The notes beneath the pieces are model-generated. The model saw only the letters and a list, made by a program, of their open reading frames with translations. It did no database searches and was not told where the DNA came from. Positions 38,810 through 47,964 of a DNA stretch of 64,000 bases are shown in pieces. The translations under genes and the position numbers were made by a program. Each line of letters starts with the position of its first letter. Position 1 is the stretch's first letter. Source of the stretch: Hahella sp. CCB-MM4 (GTDB lineage: Bacteria > Pseudomonadota > Gammaproteobacteria > Pseudomonadales > Oleiphilaceae); contig NZ_MRYI01000003.1 of NCBI RefSeq assembly GCF_002260525.1, positions 545,823-609,822 of the forward strand. Direction: 5' to 3'.

Positions 38810-39271
38810 CTATACGATAAATGATGGCACCAGCATCCAATCCACCAGCCAGTGGTCGGTTTCGTCTGTTTTGTCCAGGCAGACAACGGCTGAATTCTGG
38901 AACTTCACCACCTTTCGGGAGTCATCACCGGTGATCAGATAGCCCGCCATCCTGTCCATAAATGGCAGATGACCGACATACAGGGTATGGCTTGCCGGAT
39001 CCAGGGCAGAAGCCATTGCACTGACATCATCATTGGGCTGAAGCCCACTTAACTGTTTTACATCCGTGCAACCCAGCGCTTCCGCAATGAGCTCGGCAGT
39101 CTGCACCGCACGCTTTTTGCCACTGTGACAGATAGTCGTAACGGGAACCCGTCGCTTGGCTAGCGTTGCTGCGACAGAACGGGTTTCCGCAATACCCTCA
39201 GGATTAAGTGAACGATCGGCATCCTGTTCTTTCGAAAAGGCTTTACCGTGTTGAACAAGGTAGATTGGCAT
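38810..39271 (-). CDS. sixA: Phosphohistidine phosphatase SixA
   Basis: A 153-residue histidine phosphatase that removes phosphate from phosphohistidine, as on ArcB HPt domains or the nitrogen phosphotransferase system. The catalytic motif reads V-Q-H-G-K-A (His 8), with Gln in place of the usual Arg of R-H-G. The second catalytic region V-G-H-L-P (about 98-102) and the S-G-K-K-R-A-V-Q-T-A segment are present. GGGAGC precedes the ATG. The small membrane-protein gene ends 22 bases upstream on the same strand, so they may be cotranscribed. Confidence 0.92.
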   Translation of the reverse strand: MPIYLVQHGKAFSKEQDADRSLNPEGIAETRSVAATLAKRRVPVTTICHSGKKRAVQTAELIAEALGCTDVKQLSGLQPNDDVSAMASALDPASHTLYVGHLPFMDRMAGYLITGDDSRKVVKFQNSAVVCLDKTDETDHWLVDWMLVPSFIV

Positions 39272-39293
39272 AATCAGCTCCCTCTAACATGAA

Positions 39294-39479
39294 TCACTGA
39301 GCCTCTTGATCCAGTCGCTCCATGTTTTTCTTCATCGCCTCTTCTATCTGCTTCTGGGCCTGTTCAACCTGCTGTTCAGCCTGTGCCTTTTGTTCCTCAG
39401 CCTCTTTGCCTTGTTCGACAGACATGAACGCGACATACAAAAGAACCAATAATAAACCGATAATTCCCACTGCTTTCAT
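39294..39479 (-). CDS. Small membrane protein with charged coiled-coil tail
   Basis: 61 residues: an N-terminal membrane helix (about 3-21) followed by a Glu/Gln/Lys/Ala-rich amphipathic helix. There is no family I know. The ribosome site is weak (GAGAT). It ends 22 bases before sixA in the same direction. The composition looks like a real small bitopic protein rather than chance. Confidence 0.55.
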   Translation of the reverse strand: MKAVGIIGLLLVLLYVAFMSVEQGKEAEEQKAQAEQQVEQAQKQIEEAMKKNMERLDQEAQ

Positions 39480-39586
39480 AAGGCGATCTCAAACTAATAT
39501 CTTCTACGAATTCCAGGTCAGACCCTCTTTAAAAATAGTCCAGTCAGGAGCATCGTGCTTGATAGTACTATTCATCTTAGGATAGT

Positions 39587-39618
39587 GGCTTCTGAGAATT
39601 GAGGCTTCTAAGTATTAA
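39587..39618. repeat. Two 16-bp tandem units
   Basis: 39587-39602 and 39603-39618 share GGCTTCT and most other positions. A weaker pair of about 16 bases follows at 39648-39680. The gap 39480-39799 otherwise shows only AT-rich promoter-like DNA before the next gene. Confidence 0.55.
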
Positions 39619-39799
39619 GAGGGAGAGCAGCATGCGTCTATTGGTCTGCCATAGCCCGCTCGACCATAGCCTCCATAAACGCTACTCTATATCGCCTTAA
39701 ATGTTCGAAGGCTTTCAATATTTAAAGGCACAAATTTAAATATTCCGATTTTAAAACTACCAAAAGCCATTATCGGTGTGCTCCAGGAGACCATTTTAG

Positions 39800-40360
39800 A
39801 TGAAACACCTAGCCATACTGCTGCTCGTTTTTTTTATTCAGGGATGCGGAGCCAAGGGGCCCATATATGGTGAAGTTCAGTACCAAAGAGATGAATCAAA
39901 AGCAGAAGTCTACGCCTACAGACTGAAAAGAACAGTTGGTGCTCTCGATTGCTACGAAGTAAAACTAGATGGTGAAGTAACAGGTGAGTTATCAAATGGT
40001 GGATATTTAAGGCGCGAGGTTATGCCGGGCAAGCATGTTGTCTCCTTTCCAGTCAACAGTGCAAGGCGACACTTCATGGAAGTTGGGCTAGAGGCTGAAG
40101 CAGGACAAACCTTATATGTAGAGTTCAATGTGGAACTGAACTATGAGCAGGGCATTCCGGAATCTGAAATCATATCTTCCCCCTCAAAGTACGAACTTTA
40201 CCAAGGTGAATTAATGAGATTCTATTACACTGTGGCACAAGTTAAGCCGGATTTTGCATTAGATAGATTACCTTCACTCAGAGATTCATCTGAAGTCTCG
40301 TGTCTTGCCACTTTGCGGCATGAGCCAGTCCAAAGAAAGCCACAAATAGAAGACAGATAA
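39800..40360 (+). CDS. DUF2846-type lipoprotein
   Basis: 186 residues with a lipoprotein signal ending I-Q-G-C (Cys 16). The body matches the DUF2846 pattern: A-E-V-Y-A-Y-R-L-K-R, V-K-L-D-G-E-V-T-G-E-L-S-N-G-G-Y and the P-G-K-H-V-V-S-F turn, followed by Y-V-E-F-N. This is a small beta-sandwich found in many envelope lipoproteins of unknown role. AGGAGA lies before the ATG. A hairpin follows at once. Confidence 0.85.
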   Translation: MKHLAILLLVFFIQGCGAKGPIYGEVQYQRDESKAEVYAYRLKRTVGALDCYEVKLDGEVTGELSNGGYLRREVMPGKHVVSFPVNSARRHFMEVGLEAEAGQTLYVEFNVELNYEQGIPESEIISSPSKYELYQGELMRFYYTVAQVKPDFALDRLPSLRDSSEVSCLATLRHEPVQRKPQIEDR

Positions 40361-40367
40361 TATTGAA

Positions 40368-40397
40368 ATGTGCCCCCCCAAAAGGTGTGGGGCACAT
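40368..40397. terminator. Hairpin between convergent genes
   Basis: ATGTGCCCC (40368-40376) pairs with GGGGCACAT (40389-40397). It lies between the DUF2846 gene and pepP. No long T-run. Confidence 0.6.
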
Positions 40398-40407
40398 GGA
40401 TTAAACG

Positions 40408-42210
40408 CTAAGCCTTATCCTTCCCTATTGGAGCAATGGCCTCCTTCAGCCAAGCTCTCTGGGATTCATCCAAGTGTTGTCCAATAGCATCCCACACCCG
40501 GCAATGATAGTTATTGAGCCACTCAATTTCTTCTAGGGAAAGCATCGACATCTCTAGCGGATTGGTGGCAATCGGGGCCAGAGTGATCGTCTCGAATCCG
40601 TAGAAGGTGCCGAATTCATTCTCCTCCAGTTCCACCACTTTCATGATATTTTCAATACGAATGCCGTATTCACCTTCACGATAGACTCCCGGTTCGTTGG
40701 TAATGACCATGCCCGGCTTTAGCTCGACCTCTTTATGGCTCTGGGAAAAGTTCTGCGGCCCCTCGTGAACATTCAGGCAAAGCCCCACGCCATGGCCGGT
40801 GCCACATTTGTAGTCAATGCCGTGCTGCCACAGTACCCCACGGGCCATGATATCCAGGTTGGCCCCTGTGGACCCTTTGAGAAATTTTGTCTGGGACAGT
40901 CGGATCACGGCCTTGAGGACCAGCGTGTAATCTTTTCGCTGTTGGGCTGTCGGTGTGCCAAAGTGAAAGGTACGCGTAATATCCGTCGTTCCCCCGAGAT
41001 ACTGCCCACCGGAATCGATCAGGAAGAAATTACCGCCATCCACGACCGCATTGCTCTGAGCGTCTGCGGAATAATGCATTTTAGCGCCATGAGCGGCAAA
41101 GCCGGCAATAGTACGGAAGCTGTCACCAATATAATGTTGGTTTTGCTGGCGATAGGCTTTGAGCTGCGCCTCTGCGGACAGCTCTGAAACCTGACCATCC
41201 AGCACTTGCGACTCCAACCAGCACATGAACTTCACCATGGCCACCCCGTCCAAGCAGAGTGCTTGCTCCATGTTGGAAATTTCAGTGGAATTCTTCTGCG
41301 CCTTCATGTCCGTGACCGGACTGGAGATTTCTATCAAATGAATGCCGGAATTTATGCCGCTGACCAAAAGGCTGTCCACACTGGCCGGATGAATCGCCAG
41401 CTTGCTCCCCTCGGGCAGTTGATTTATGGCGGTTTTGACCTCCTCATAATCAAGAGCTGTACCCCCTTGCCCAGCAATTGTTTTGCTGACGGTATCCGGA
41501 AGTTTATCGCCACTGATAAAGACCTGACAGGCATCTTTGGAGATCAAAAGATAGGATTCAGCAATTGGACAGAACCGGATATCGGCACCTCGAATATTGA
41601 GAGTCCACATCACATCATCCAGTTTGGACACCAATAGAACATCTGTGCCCTGCTCTGACATCCACTTCCTGATCAATTGAATTTTGTCGCGGGTTTCGAT
41701 TCCCGCATATTCAAGTCCATGATTGAACACAGGGGCTTGTGGGCGGGCCGGACGGTTTTCCCAGACCGGGGTGATCAGATCCTTGTCGAGAACCAGTTGA
41801 ATTTTCTTAGAGCCAAATACCTCAACTAACTCCTGATAAAACGCCATATTGATGGAACGTCCATCCACCGCCACGGTTGCCCCTTCCGATAAGCTTTCTG
41901 CCAGCCATTCAGGAATCGTCGGGGTTTCCGGCTGCCTGGCTTTAAACAGTGTCAGCCCGGACCCTGAAAGTTGTTCTTCAGCCTGAATATAGTAGCGGCC
42001 ATCGGTCCATAATCCGCCACCTTCAGGCGTGATGACGACATTACCTGCCGAGCCTGTAAAACCGGAAATCCAGGTACGTGCCAACCAGTGATCAGCAGAG
42101 TATTCACTGGAATGCGGGTCGTTATTCGTGACGATATAAGCGTCGAAGCCGTGATCGGCCATAAGCTGACGAAGATCAGCAAGCCGTTGTGATACAGGCG
42201 GGTTGTTCAT
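40408..42210 (-). CDS. pepP: Xaa-Pro aminopeptidase (M24 family, aminopeptidase P)
   Basis: 600 residues from ATG 42210, which follows AGGAA. A frame extension to 42258 overlaps oppF and is rejected. This is the long three-domain aminopeptidase P: two creatinase-like N-terminal domains and a C-terminal pita-bread domain. The five dinuclear metal ligands are visible in order: Asp in F-L-I-D-S-G-G, Asp in T-T-D-I-T-R-T, His in G-T-G-H-G-V-G, Glu in I-T-N-E-P-G-V-Y and Glu in R-I-E-N-I. It removes the N-terminal residue from X-Pro peptides in the cytoplasm. It starts 23 bases after oppF and is the last gene of the peptide-uptake operon. Confidence 0.94.
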   Translation of the reverse strand: MNNPPVSQRLADLRQLMADHGFDAYIVTNNDPHSSEYSADHWLARTWISGFTGSAGNVVITPEGGGLWTDGRYYIQAEEQLSGSGLTLFKARQPETPTIPEWLAESLSEGATVAVDGRSINMAFYQELVEVFGSKKIQLVLDKDLITPVWENRPARPQAPVFNHGLEYAGIETRDKIQLIRKWMSEQGTDVLLVSKLDDVMWTLNIRGADIRFCPIAESYLLISKDACQVFISGDKLPDTVSKTIAGQGGTALDYEEVKTAINQLPEGSKLAIHPASVDSLLVSGINSGIHLIEISSPVTDMKAQKNSTEISNMEQALCLDGVAMVKFMCWLESQVLDGQVSELSAEAQLKAYRQQNQHYIGDSFRTIAGFAAHGAKMHYSADAQSNAVVDGGNFFLIDSGGQYLGGTTDITRTFHFGTPTAQQRKDYTLVLKAVIRLSQTKFLKGSTGANLDIMARGVLWQHGIDYKCGTGHGVGLCLNVHEGPQNFSQSHKEVELKPGMVITNEPGVYREGEYGIRIENIMKVVELEENEFGTFYGFETITLAPIATNPLEMSMLSLEEIEWLNNYHCRVWDAIGQHLDESQRAWLKEAIAPIGKDKA

Positions 42211-42233
42211 TCTTACAGGGTTCCTAATTAATG

Positions 42234-43217
42234 CTATGCAATTTGCGTATTGGTACAAAATATATGGTGTTGTTCATTACCGCTTTTTGTCGGTGATTGC
42301 CGACCACATTGATCCGTTGCCTCCGGGCACCGGGTGCGAAACACACATCCAGTCGGAGGATTTAGCGGAGATGGGAGATCCCCAGGCAACAACTGAATCT
42401 GACGATTTCGCGCCAGACGGGGATTCGCAATAGGCACGGCAGAAAGCAGTGCTTTGGTGTAGGGGTGCCGGGCCTGATCGAACACATGATCATAACGGCC
42501 AACCTCCATGGGTTTCCCCAAATACATCACCATGACACGATCACTGATATGGCGCACCACACTTAAATCGTGAGCGATCATCACCAGAGTCAGCCCCATC
42601 TCCTGCTTCAGGTCGTTCAGCAGGTTGATCACCTGCGCCTGAATAGAGACGTCCAACGCGCTGACCGGTTCATCGCACACTACCAGGTCCGGGTTCAGGA
42701 TTAATGCCCTGGCAATCCCGACCCGCTGGCACTGGCCTCCGGAAAATTCATGAGGATAACGGTTACGCTGATTTGCTAACAGCCCGACTTTATCCATCAT
42801 GGCGATGACTCGGCGCTCAACTTCCTGGCGTTTGAGCTGCGGCTCATGGGTTAGCAGAGGTTCCGCGATACACTCGGAGACTGTCAGGCGTGGATTCAGG
42901 CTCGCGGTAGGATCCTGGAAGACCATCTGAAATTCACGGCGGCGACGGGCCAATGTCAGTTTACTGAAGCCACGCAGGTTTTCCCCTTTCCACAGCAAGT
43001 CTCCGTCCGTGGGCTCGACCAATCGAAGCAGTGCCCGTGCCAGAGTAGACTTACCGCAGCCGGACTCCCCCACTATACCCAGCGTCTCACCCCGATAGAT
43101 ATCCAGATCAATCCCATTGACCGCTTTCACGATCTTGCGTCGGCTGGGCAGAAGGTGCTTACCGACCCGGTAGTGCACGTTTAAGTCCCGGGCGGATAAT
43201 AAAACCTCTTTCAACAT
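42234..43217 (-). CDS. oppF: Oligopeptide ABC transporter ATPase OppF
   Basis: 327 residues. Walker [10 protein letters not shown] (about 53-61), Q-loop F-Q-D-P, signature F-S-G-G-Q-C-Q-R (normally L-S-G-G-Q-R-Q-R), Walker B L-V-V-C-D-E-P and the H-loop His are present. The C-terminal oligopeptide-transporter extension with C-x(5)-C spacing (C-V-F-R-T-R-C-P) is that of Opp/Dpp ATPases, which bind an iron-sulfur cluster in some members. It pairs with OppD. Last of the five opp genes, before pepP. Confidence 0.94.
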   Translation of the reverse strand: MLKEVLLSARDLNVHYRVGKHLLPSRRKIVKAVNGIDLDIYRGETLGIVGESGCGKSTLARALLRLVEPTDGDLLWKGENLRGFSKLTLARRRREFQMVFQDPTASLNPRLTVSECIAEPLLTHEPQLKRQEVERRVIAMMDKVGLLANQRNRYPHEFSGGQCQRVGIARALILNPDLVVCDEPVSALDVSIQAQVINLLNDLKQEMGLTLVMIAHDLSVVRHISDRVMVMYLGKPMEVGRYDHVFDQARHPYTKALLSAVPIANPRLARNRQIQLLPGDLPSPLNPPTGCVFRTRCPEATDQCGRQSPTKSGNEQHHIFCTNTQIA

Positions 43218-43238
43218 CCTATTCCTCGTTGTTATCTC

Positions 43239-44228
43239 TTAAGCTGTCCGCACCAAGGGGGTTACATTGTCTTTCCCCATCACATGGCAAGCGATGTACT
43301 GACTGCCGGCAACCGGTAATACTGACGGAACAGATGTGCGACAAACGGGTTGCGAATGGTGACAGCGCTCATGAAACGGGCATCCTTTACTGTTGATCAA
43401 TGCACTCGGAGGGTTACCCGGAATCGTCGGCAATCTCTGCATATCCTCAGTGATCGAAGGTATCGCCTTGAGCAATCCCTGGGTATAGGGATGTCCCGGG
43501 CTTTCAAACAGGGTGTCGGTATCAGCCTCTTCCATTTTCCTCCCGCCATACATCACCAGAACCCGATCACACATCTCTGCAACAACGCCCATATCATGGG
43601 TGATCAGCAGAATCGCAGTATTGAATTCCGCCTGAAGCTCACGAAGGAGCACCAGAATTTGCGCCTGTACGGTGACATCCAACGCGGTGGTTGGCTCATC
43701 AGCAATCAATAACTCGGGCCGGCACAGCAGCGCCATCGCAATCATTACGCGTTGACGCATTCCCCCGGACAGCTCATGGGGATACTGGTTCATACGGATC
43801 TTCGGCGAAGGAATACGAACAGCATCCAGCATGCGAATGGACTCCGCTCGTGCCTGGGATTTACTCATCCCCTTGTGAAATATCAGAACCTCACACAGCT
43901 GTTTGCCGATTTTCATAAATGGATTCAATGAGGTCATTGGATCCTGAAAGATCATGCCGATTTTTTCCGCCAGAACCCGGTTCAGTTGGCGCTTAGACAT
44001 GGACAGTAGATTCTCTCCGTGCAGGTTGGCTGCCCCTGTCACCTGGCCGTTATCGGCCGTCAGGCCCATCAGGGCAAACACCGACTGGCTCTTGCCGGAA
44101 CCGGATTCCCCGACGATTCCCAGGGTTTCCCCGGCTTTCACTTTAAAAGAAAGATCGCTTACCGCCTGTACCAGGCCATCAGGGGTCTCAAAGCGGACGT
44201 TCATATTTTCAACAGATAGAATGGTCAT
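43239..44228 (-). CDS. oppD: Oligopeptide ABC transporter ATPase OppD
   Basis: 329 residues with Walker A G-E-S-G-S-G-K-S (about 39-46), Q-loop [10 protein letters not shown], signature L-S-G-G-M-R-Q-R, Walker [13 protein letters not shown] and the C-terminal Cys motif C-P-F-H-E-R-C. It heterodimerises with OppF. AAGGAC precedes the ATG. Confidence 0.95.
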   Translation of the reverse strand: MTILSVENMNVRFETPDGLVQAVSDLSFKVKAGETLGIVGESGSGKSQSVFALMGLTADNGQVTGAANLHGENLLSMSKRQLNRVLAEKIGMIFQDPMTSLNPFMKIGKQLCEVLIFHKGMSKSQARAESIRMLDAVRIPSPKIRMNQYPHELSGGMRQRVMIAMALLCRPELLIADEPTTALDVTVQAQILVLLRELQAEFNTAILLITHDMGVVAEMCDRVLVMYGGRKMEEADTDTLFESPGHPYTQGLLKAIPSITEDMQRLPTIPGNPPSALINSKGCPFHERCHHSQPVCRTSVPSVLPVAGSQYIACHVMGKDNVTPLVRTA

Positions 44229-44243
44229 GATGAGTCCTTATCC

Positions 44244-45176
44244 TCAACGATCTTTCGGGTCGAGTGCATCACGAAGACCGTCGCCGATAAAGTTAAAACA
44301 GAACAGCGTGGCCACCAGGAAAACAGACGGGAACATCAACAGCCATATCGCCACATCGATGGTTTTGGCACCTTCAGCAATCAGAATTCCCCAACTGGTA
44401 TCCGGTGGCTGAACTCCCAGTCCCAGAAAGCTGAGGAATGATTCGAACATGATGAATCCCGGAACCATCAAAGAGGAATACACCATCACGATCCCCAACA
44501 CATTCGGCAGCACATGGCGCCGTACGATGGTGATTTTGGAAACACCAATGGAATGAGCCGCCTCGATGAACTCACGCTTCTTGATGCTGAAAGTGACTCC
44601 CCGTACCACACGGGCAATCCCCAGCCAGGACACCATACCGATCACGATAAAGATCAAGTAAATATTGTTTCCGAACAAGGTGACGAACAGGATCACCATG
44701 AACATGAAGGGTACCGAATCGAGCACTTCAATAATTCGCATCATCGTGCTATCAACCACCCCACCTACATAACCGGAAATACTGCCCCAGAGTGTGCCGA
44801 TAACCACCGCCACCAGAGCCCCCATAAATCCAACCATGATCGACAGGCGACCGCCTTTCATCGTACGGGCAAACAAATCCTGGCCAAGGTCATCGGTTCC
44901 GAAATAATGTCCGGAGCTGAGTGATGGTTTGCCCAGTTCATAAGGATCCGCCACCACATTCCAGTCGATCTCATCGTGACTGAAAGAAGCGATGCTTGGG
45001 CCGATCACAATACAGACGATGATAAACAGCAGAACACATACCGAGATCATGGCAGCACGATTTTTTCTAAAGCGGGCCCATGCATCCTGCCAGAGACTCC
45101 GTCCGGCAACAGCCTCAACATTGTCTGCCAGCTGATCGGCGAGCTGTTGGGTATTGATTTTATTGGTCACCAGCAT
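44244..45176 (-). CDS. oppC: Oligopeptide ABC transporter permease OppC
   Basis: 310 residues with one N-terminal helix, a periplasmic loop and five more helices (typical of OppC/DppC). The G-T-D-D-L-G-Q-D-L-F segment and the EAA-type coupling loop (E-F-I-E-A-A-H-S-I-G-V-S) are present. AGGAGA before the ATG. Ten bases after oppB. Confidence 0.95.
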   Translation of the reverse strand: MLVTNKINTQQLADQLADNVEAVAGRSLWQDAWARFRKNRAAMISVCVLLFIIVCIVIGPSIASFSHDEIDWNVVADPYELGKPSLSSGHYFGTDDLGQDLFARTMKGGRLSIMVGFMGALVAVVIGTLWGSISGYVGGVVDSTMMRIIEVLDSVPFMFMVILFVTLFGNNIYLIFIVIGMVSWLGIARVVRGVTFSIKKREFIEAAHSIGVSKITIVRRHVLPNVLGIVMVYSSLMVPGFIMFESFLSFLGLGVQPPDTSWGILIAEGAKTIDVAIWLLMFPSVFLVATLFCFNFIGDGLRDALDPKDR

Positions 45177-45185
45177 CCCAGTCTC

Positions 45186-46106
45186 CTATATCCGAATCCG
45201 CGGATCGATGATGGTATATAAAAGATCCACCACCAGATTGAAGAATATGGTCAGTGAGGCCACGATCAGCGTAATCCCCATCACCAGTCCGTAATCCCGG
45301 TTGAGCGCACCGGAAACAAAGTGTTGCCCCATTCCCCCTGTTCCGAAGAATATGTCGATAATGACCGAGCCTGTGACCACCGCCACGAAGGCCGGCCCCA
45401 ACATGGCCACTACAGGAATCAGAGATGGCCGTAGAGCATGGTGAAAGAGAATATAGCCAGTAGACAGCCCCTTAGCTCTGGCGGTACGAATGTAGGGCTG
45501 ATTCAACGTCTCAATCATGGCACCGCGCGTCACCCGGGCGATACTGGCAATGGAACCAATGGCGAGACTCATTACCGGGAGTACCAGAAATATCGGTTTT
45601 CCCCCTTCCCAGCCCCCTGCAGGGAACCACCCCAACTGAATTGAAAAAATGGTGACCATGACCGGAGCCAGGACAAAGGCCGGGATAACAACCCCCGTCA
45701 TTGACAGTGACATCAGGAAATAATCCAGCCGGCTGTTACGATTGAGCGCCGCCAACGCACCCAGCAACATGCCCGTGGGCACGGAAATGCAGAATGACAA
45801 CACACCAAGCGTGGCGGACACCGGCCATGACTGGGCAACCAGTTGAGTGACGGTGAAGTCCTGATACACAAAGCTCGGCCCCAGATCTCCCTGGAGGAAG
45901 TCACCAATATAAATAAAAAACTGTGTAAGAAAGGGTTCGTCCAGATGAAATTTGGCTTCGATGTTGGCCCGCACCACTTCCGGCATGGGCCGCTCCATGT
46001 CAAAAGGCCCGCCGGGAGCCACGTGCATCAGCCAGAATGACACCAGGGCGATAAACAATAACGTCGGTATGGCAATCAGCAGACGGCGTAAAATATAAAG
46101 CAACAT
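45186..46106 (-). CDS. oppB: Oligopeptide ABC transporter permease OppB
   Basis: 306 residues, six helices. The N-terminal M-L-L-Y-I-L-R-R-L-L-I-A-I-P-T start, the D-L-G-P-S segment and the coupling loop I-R-T-A-R-A-K-G-L are typical of OppB/DppB. GGGAGC before the ATG. Located between oppA and oppC. Confidence 0.95.
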   Translation of the reverse strand: MLLYILRRLLIAIPTLLFIALVSFWLMHVAPGGPFDMERPMPEVVRANIEAKFHLDEPFLTQFFIYIGDFLQGDLGPSFVYQDFTVTQLVAQSWPVSATLGVLSFCISVPTGMLLGALAALNRNSRLDYFLMSLSMTGVVIPAFVLAPVMVTIFSIQLGWFPAGGWEGGKPIFLVLPVMSLAIGSIASIARVTRGAMIETLNQPYIRTARAKGLSTGYILFHHALRPSLIPVVAMLGPAFVAVVTGSVIIDIFFGTGGMGQHFVSGALNRDYGLVMGITLIVASLTIFFNLVVDLLYTIIDPRIRI

Positions 46107-46187
46107 AAAGAAGCTCCCTGAATTCCATAAAAAAGGACCTGGATGAGTTCAGAGAACCACCGGAGACCAGGTCCAAAAGCCGCCCGA

Positions 46188-47798
46188 CTAATGGGCTTTC
46201 ACGTACACGTTCTTGCGATAGTATGAAGATTCAGGATTAGTGCGTTCGTAACCGCCGATATAGGGTTTGACCAGATATTTGTCATTACCCGGGCGGTACA
46301 CGGGAATGATGGCCATGTCGTTGATCAGCAGCGACTCAGCCTGCCGGTATTCTTCAGACGGATCTGCCAGCACTTTTGATAAGGCCATCAGTTCATCATA
46401 TTTCGGGTTGTTATACCTTGAGTCGTTGTACTCACCGGATGAGATAAAAATATCGAGCCAGGTTGACGCCTCGTTATAGTCCGCCGTCCAGCCTCCCCGA
46501 TTGATATTTCCCGGCTCTTTCAATGCGTAGAACACCTTCGGCTCCAGCTGCTTGATTTCCACCTGGGCTCCCAGAACACTTTTCCACATGCCCACCATAG
46601 CGGTCGCCAATTTGACATCACCGGAAAATGTCGGAACAGTGAAGGTCAGTCTCAGGGGGTTATCCTTGCCATAACCCGCCTCCGTAATCAGCTTTTTCGC
46701 GGCTTCGTTTCGCTGTTTCTGGCTCCAGCCGGCAAACTCCGGAATGATTTCCTTATAGCCGTCTGTTTGTGGTGGGACCAGGTTATACATGGGAATTCCA
46801 CCGTTATTCAGGATGGCGTTGGTCAGGATTTCACGATCAATCGCGTAGGATAATGCCTTACGTACCCTGATGTCTTTCGTCGGCCCTTCCGCAGTATTCA
46901 GATAGTAGAATGTTGAGCCCAACGAAGCGCTGGTATTGGCAATTTCATCCGGATATTTCCTAAGCAACTGTTTCTTCTGTGCCGAAGGCAGGGCCAGCAC
47001 CTGATCGATCTCACCCGCCAGGTACCGGTTCAAAGCCACGTTAGCGTCACCAATCGGCAGCCAGGTGATTTTCTCCAGAACCACATTATCCGCATCCCAA
47101 TAATTAGGATTTTTCACCAGCACCAGCTTTTCATTGACTTTCCATTCCGAGACGGTAAATGCACCGTTAGTCACAATATGCTCAGGTTGCGTCCACTCAC
47201 TGCCATATTTTTCAATAGTGGCCTTATGTACCGGAACCAAAACCGGGTGGCTGATGAGTTTCAGAAAGAATGGGACGGATTGCTCAAGGGTAACTTCAAA
47301 GGTGTAGTCATCGACAGCACGCACCCCTAAAGTACCGGGGTCTGCTTTCCCTTTCATGATTTTGGCGGAGTTCTTTATCTTGGGAATGGCGGCAAACCAG
47401 GCATAGGGAGAGGCCGTTTTCGGATCAAGCAGGCGTTGCCAGGCGTATACAAAATCCTTTGCGGTCAGAGGGTCGCCGTTTGACCACTTTGAATGACGCA
47501 ACTTAAATGTGTAAACCGTATTATCGTCGTTTACCGACCAACTCTCGGCGATGCCGGGGATGGTTCTGCCCAGTTTATCCTGGACAGCAAGGCCTTCATA
47601 CAGGTCTCGTCCCAGATTAAACGCTGGTTCCGCCGCTTGTTTGGCAGGATCAATGGAAGTGACTTCGGCACCATTGTTTAAGGTAATTTCCTGCTTCTCT
47701 GCGAGCGAGGTTCCTGCGGGGTAAGGTTTTGCCAGGACATTCAGTGTCGTGACGCTGCACAGCAGGGAACTCAGCATCAGCAATGTTCTTATCTTCAT
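46188..47798 (-). CDS. oppA: Periplasmic oligopeptide-binding protein OppA
   Basis: 536 residues with a Sec signal peptide (to about 23, V-L-A). It belongs to the peptide-binding family 5: L-N-N-G-A-E-V-T-S-I-D-P, W-S-N-G-D-P-L-T-A-K-D-F-V-Y-A-W and K-A-L-S-Y-A-I-D-R are characteristic, and the final A-D-Y-N-E-A-S-T-W-L-D-I-F and P-V-Y-R-P-G segments match E. coli OppA/MppA. It captures peptides of mixed sequence for OppBCDF. GAGGAAG precedes the ATG. First gene of the opp operon. Confidence 0.95.
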   Translation of the reverse strand: MKIRTLLMLSSLLCSVTTLNVLAKPYPAGTSLAEKQEITLNNGAEVTSIDPAKQAAEPAFNLGRDLYEGLAVQDKLGRTIPGIAESWSVNDDNTVYTFKLRHSKWSNGDPLTAKDFVYAWQRLLDPKTASPYAWFAAIPKIKNSAKIMKGKADPGTLGVRAVDDYTFEVTLEQSVPFFLKLISHPVLVPVHKATIEKYGSEWTQPEHIVTNGAFTVSEWKVNEKLVLVKNPNYWDADNVVLEKITWLPIGDANVALNRYLAGEIDQVLALPSAQKKQLLRKYPDEIANTSASLGSTFYYLNTAEGPTKDIRVRKALSYAIDREILTNAILNNGGIPMYNLVPPQTDGYKEIIPEFAGWSQKQRNEAAKKLITEAGYGKDNPLRLTFTVPTFSGDVKLATAMVGMWKSVLGAQVEIKQLEPKVFYALKEPGNINRGGWTADYNEASTWLDIFISSGEYNDSRYNNPKYDELMALSKVLADPSEEYRQAESLLINDMAIIPVYRPGNDKYLVKPYIGGYERTNPESSYYRKNVYVKAH

Positions 47799-47844
47799 AA
47801 CTTCCTCGTTGTGTTTTTGTCGTTATACAACGAGAAAAATGTAT

Positions 47845-47856
47845 ATTGTATACAAT
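47845..47856. promoter_or_regulatory. Palindromic operator candidate upstream of oppA
   Basis: ATTGTATACAAT is a perfect 12-bp palindrome 47 bases before the oppA start. A related imperfect inverted repeat CGTTATACAACG lies at 47821-47832. Both contain TATACAA. This form is typical of operators for dimeric HTH regulators. The gene directly upstream encodes such a protein. Confidence 0.55.
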
Positions 47857-47964
47857 TTATTCTCAATCAGCTTTAAGAATATTAGAGTGAGATTCAGAAT
47901 CAGAGCCCGCAGGTATCAAAATTTGAGACTGAACAACAATACAAACTGTTAGTGTGTGCAGACT

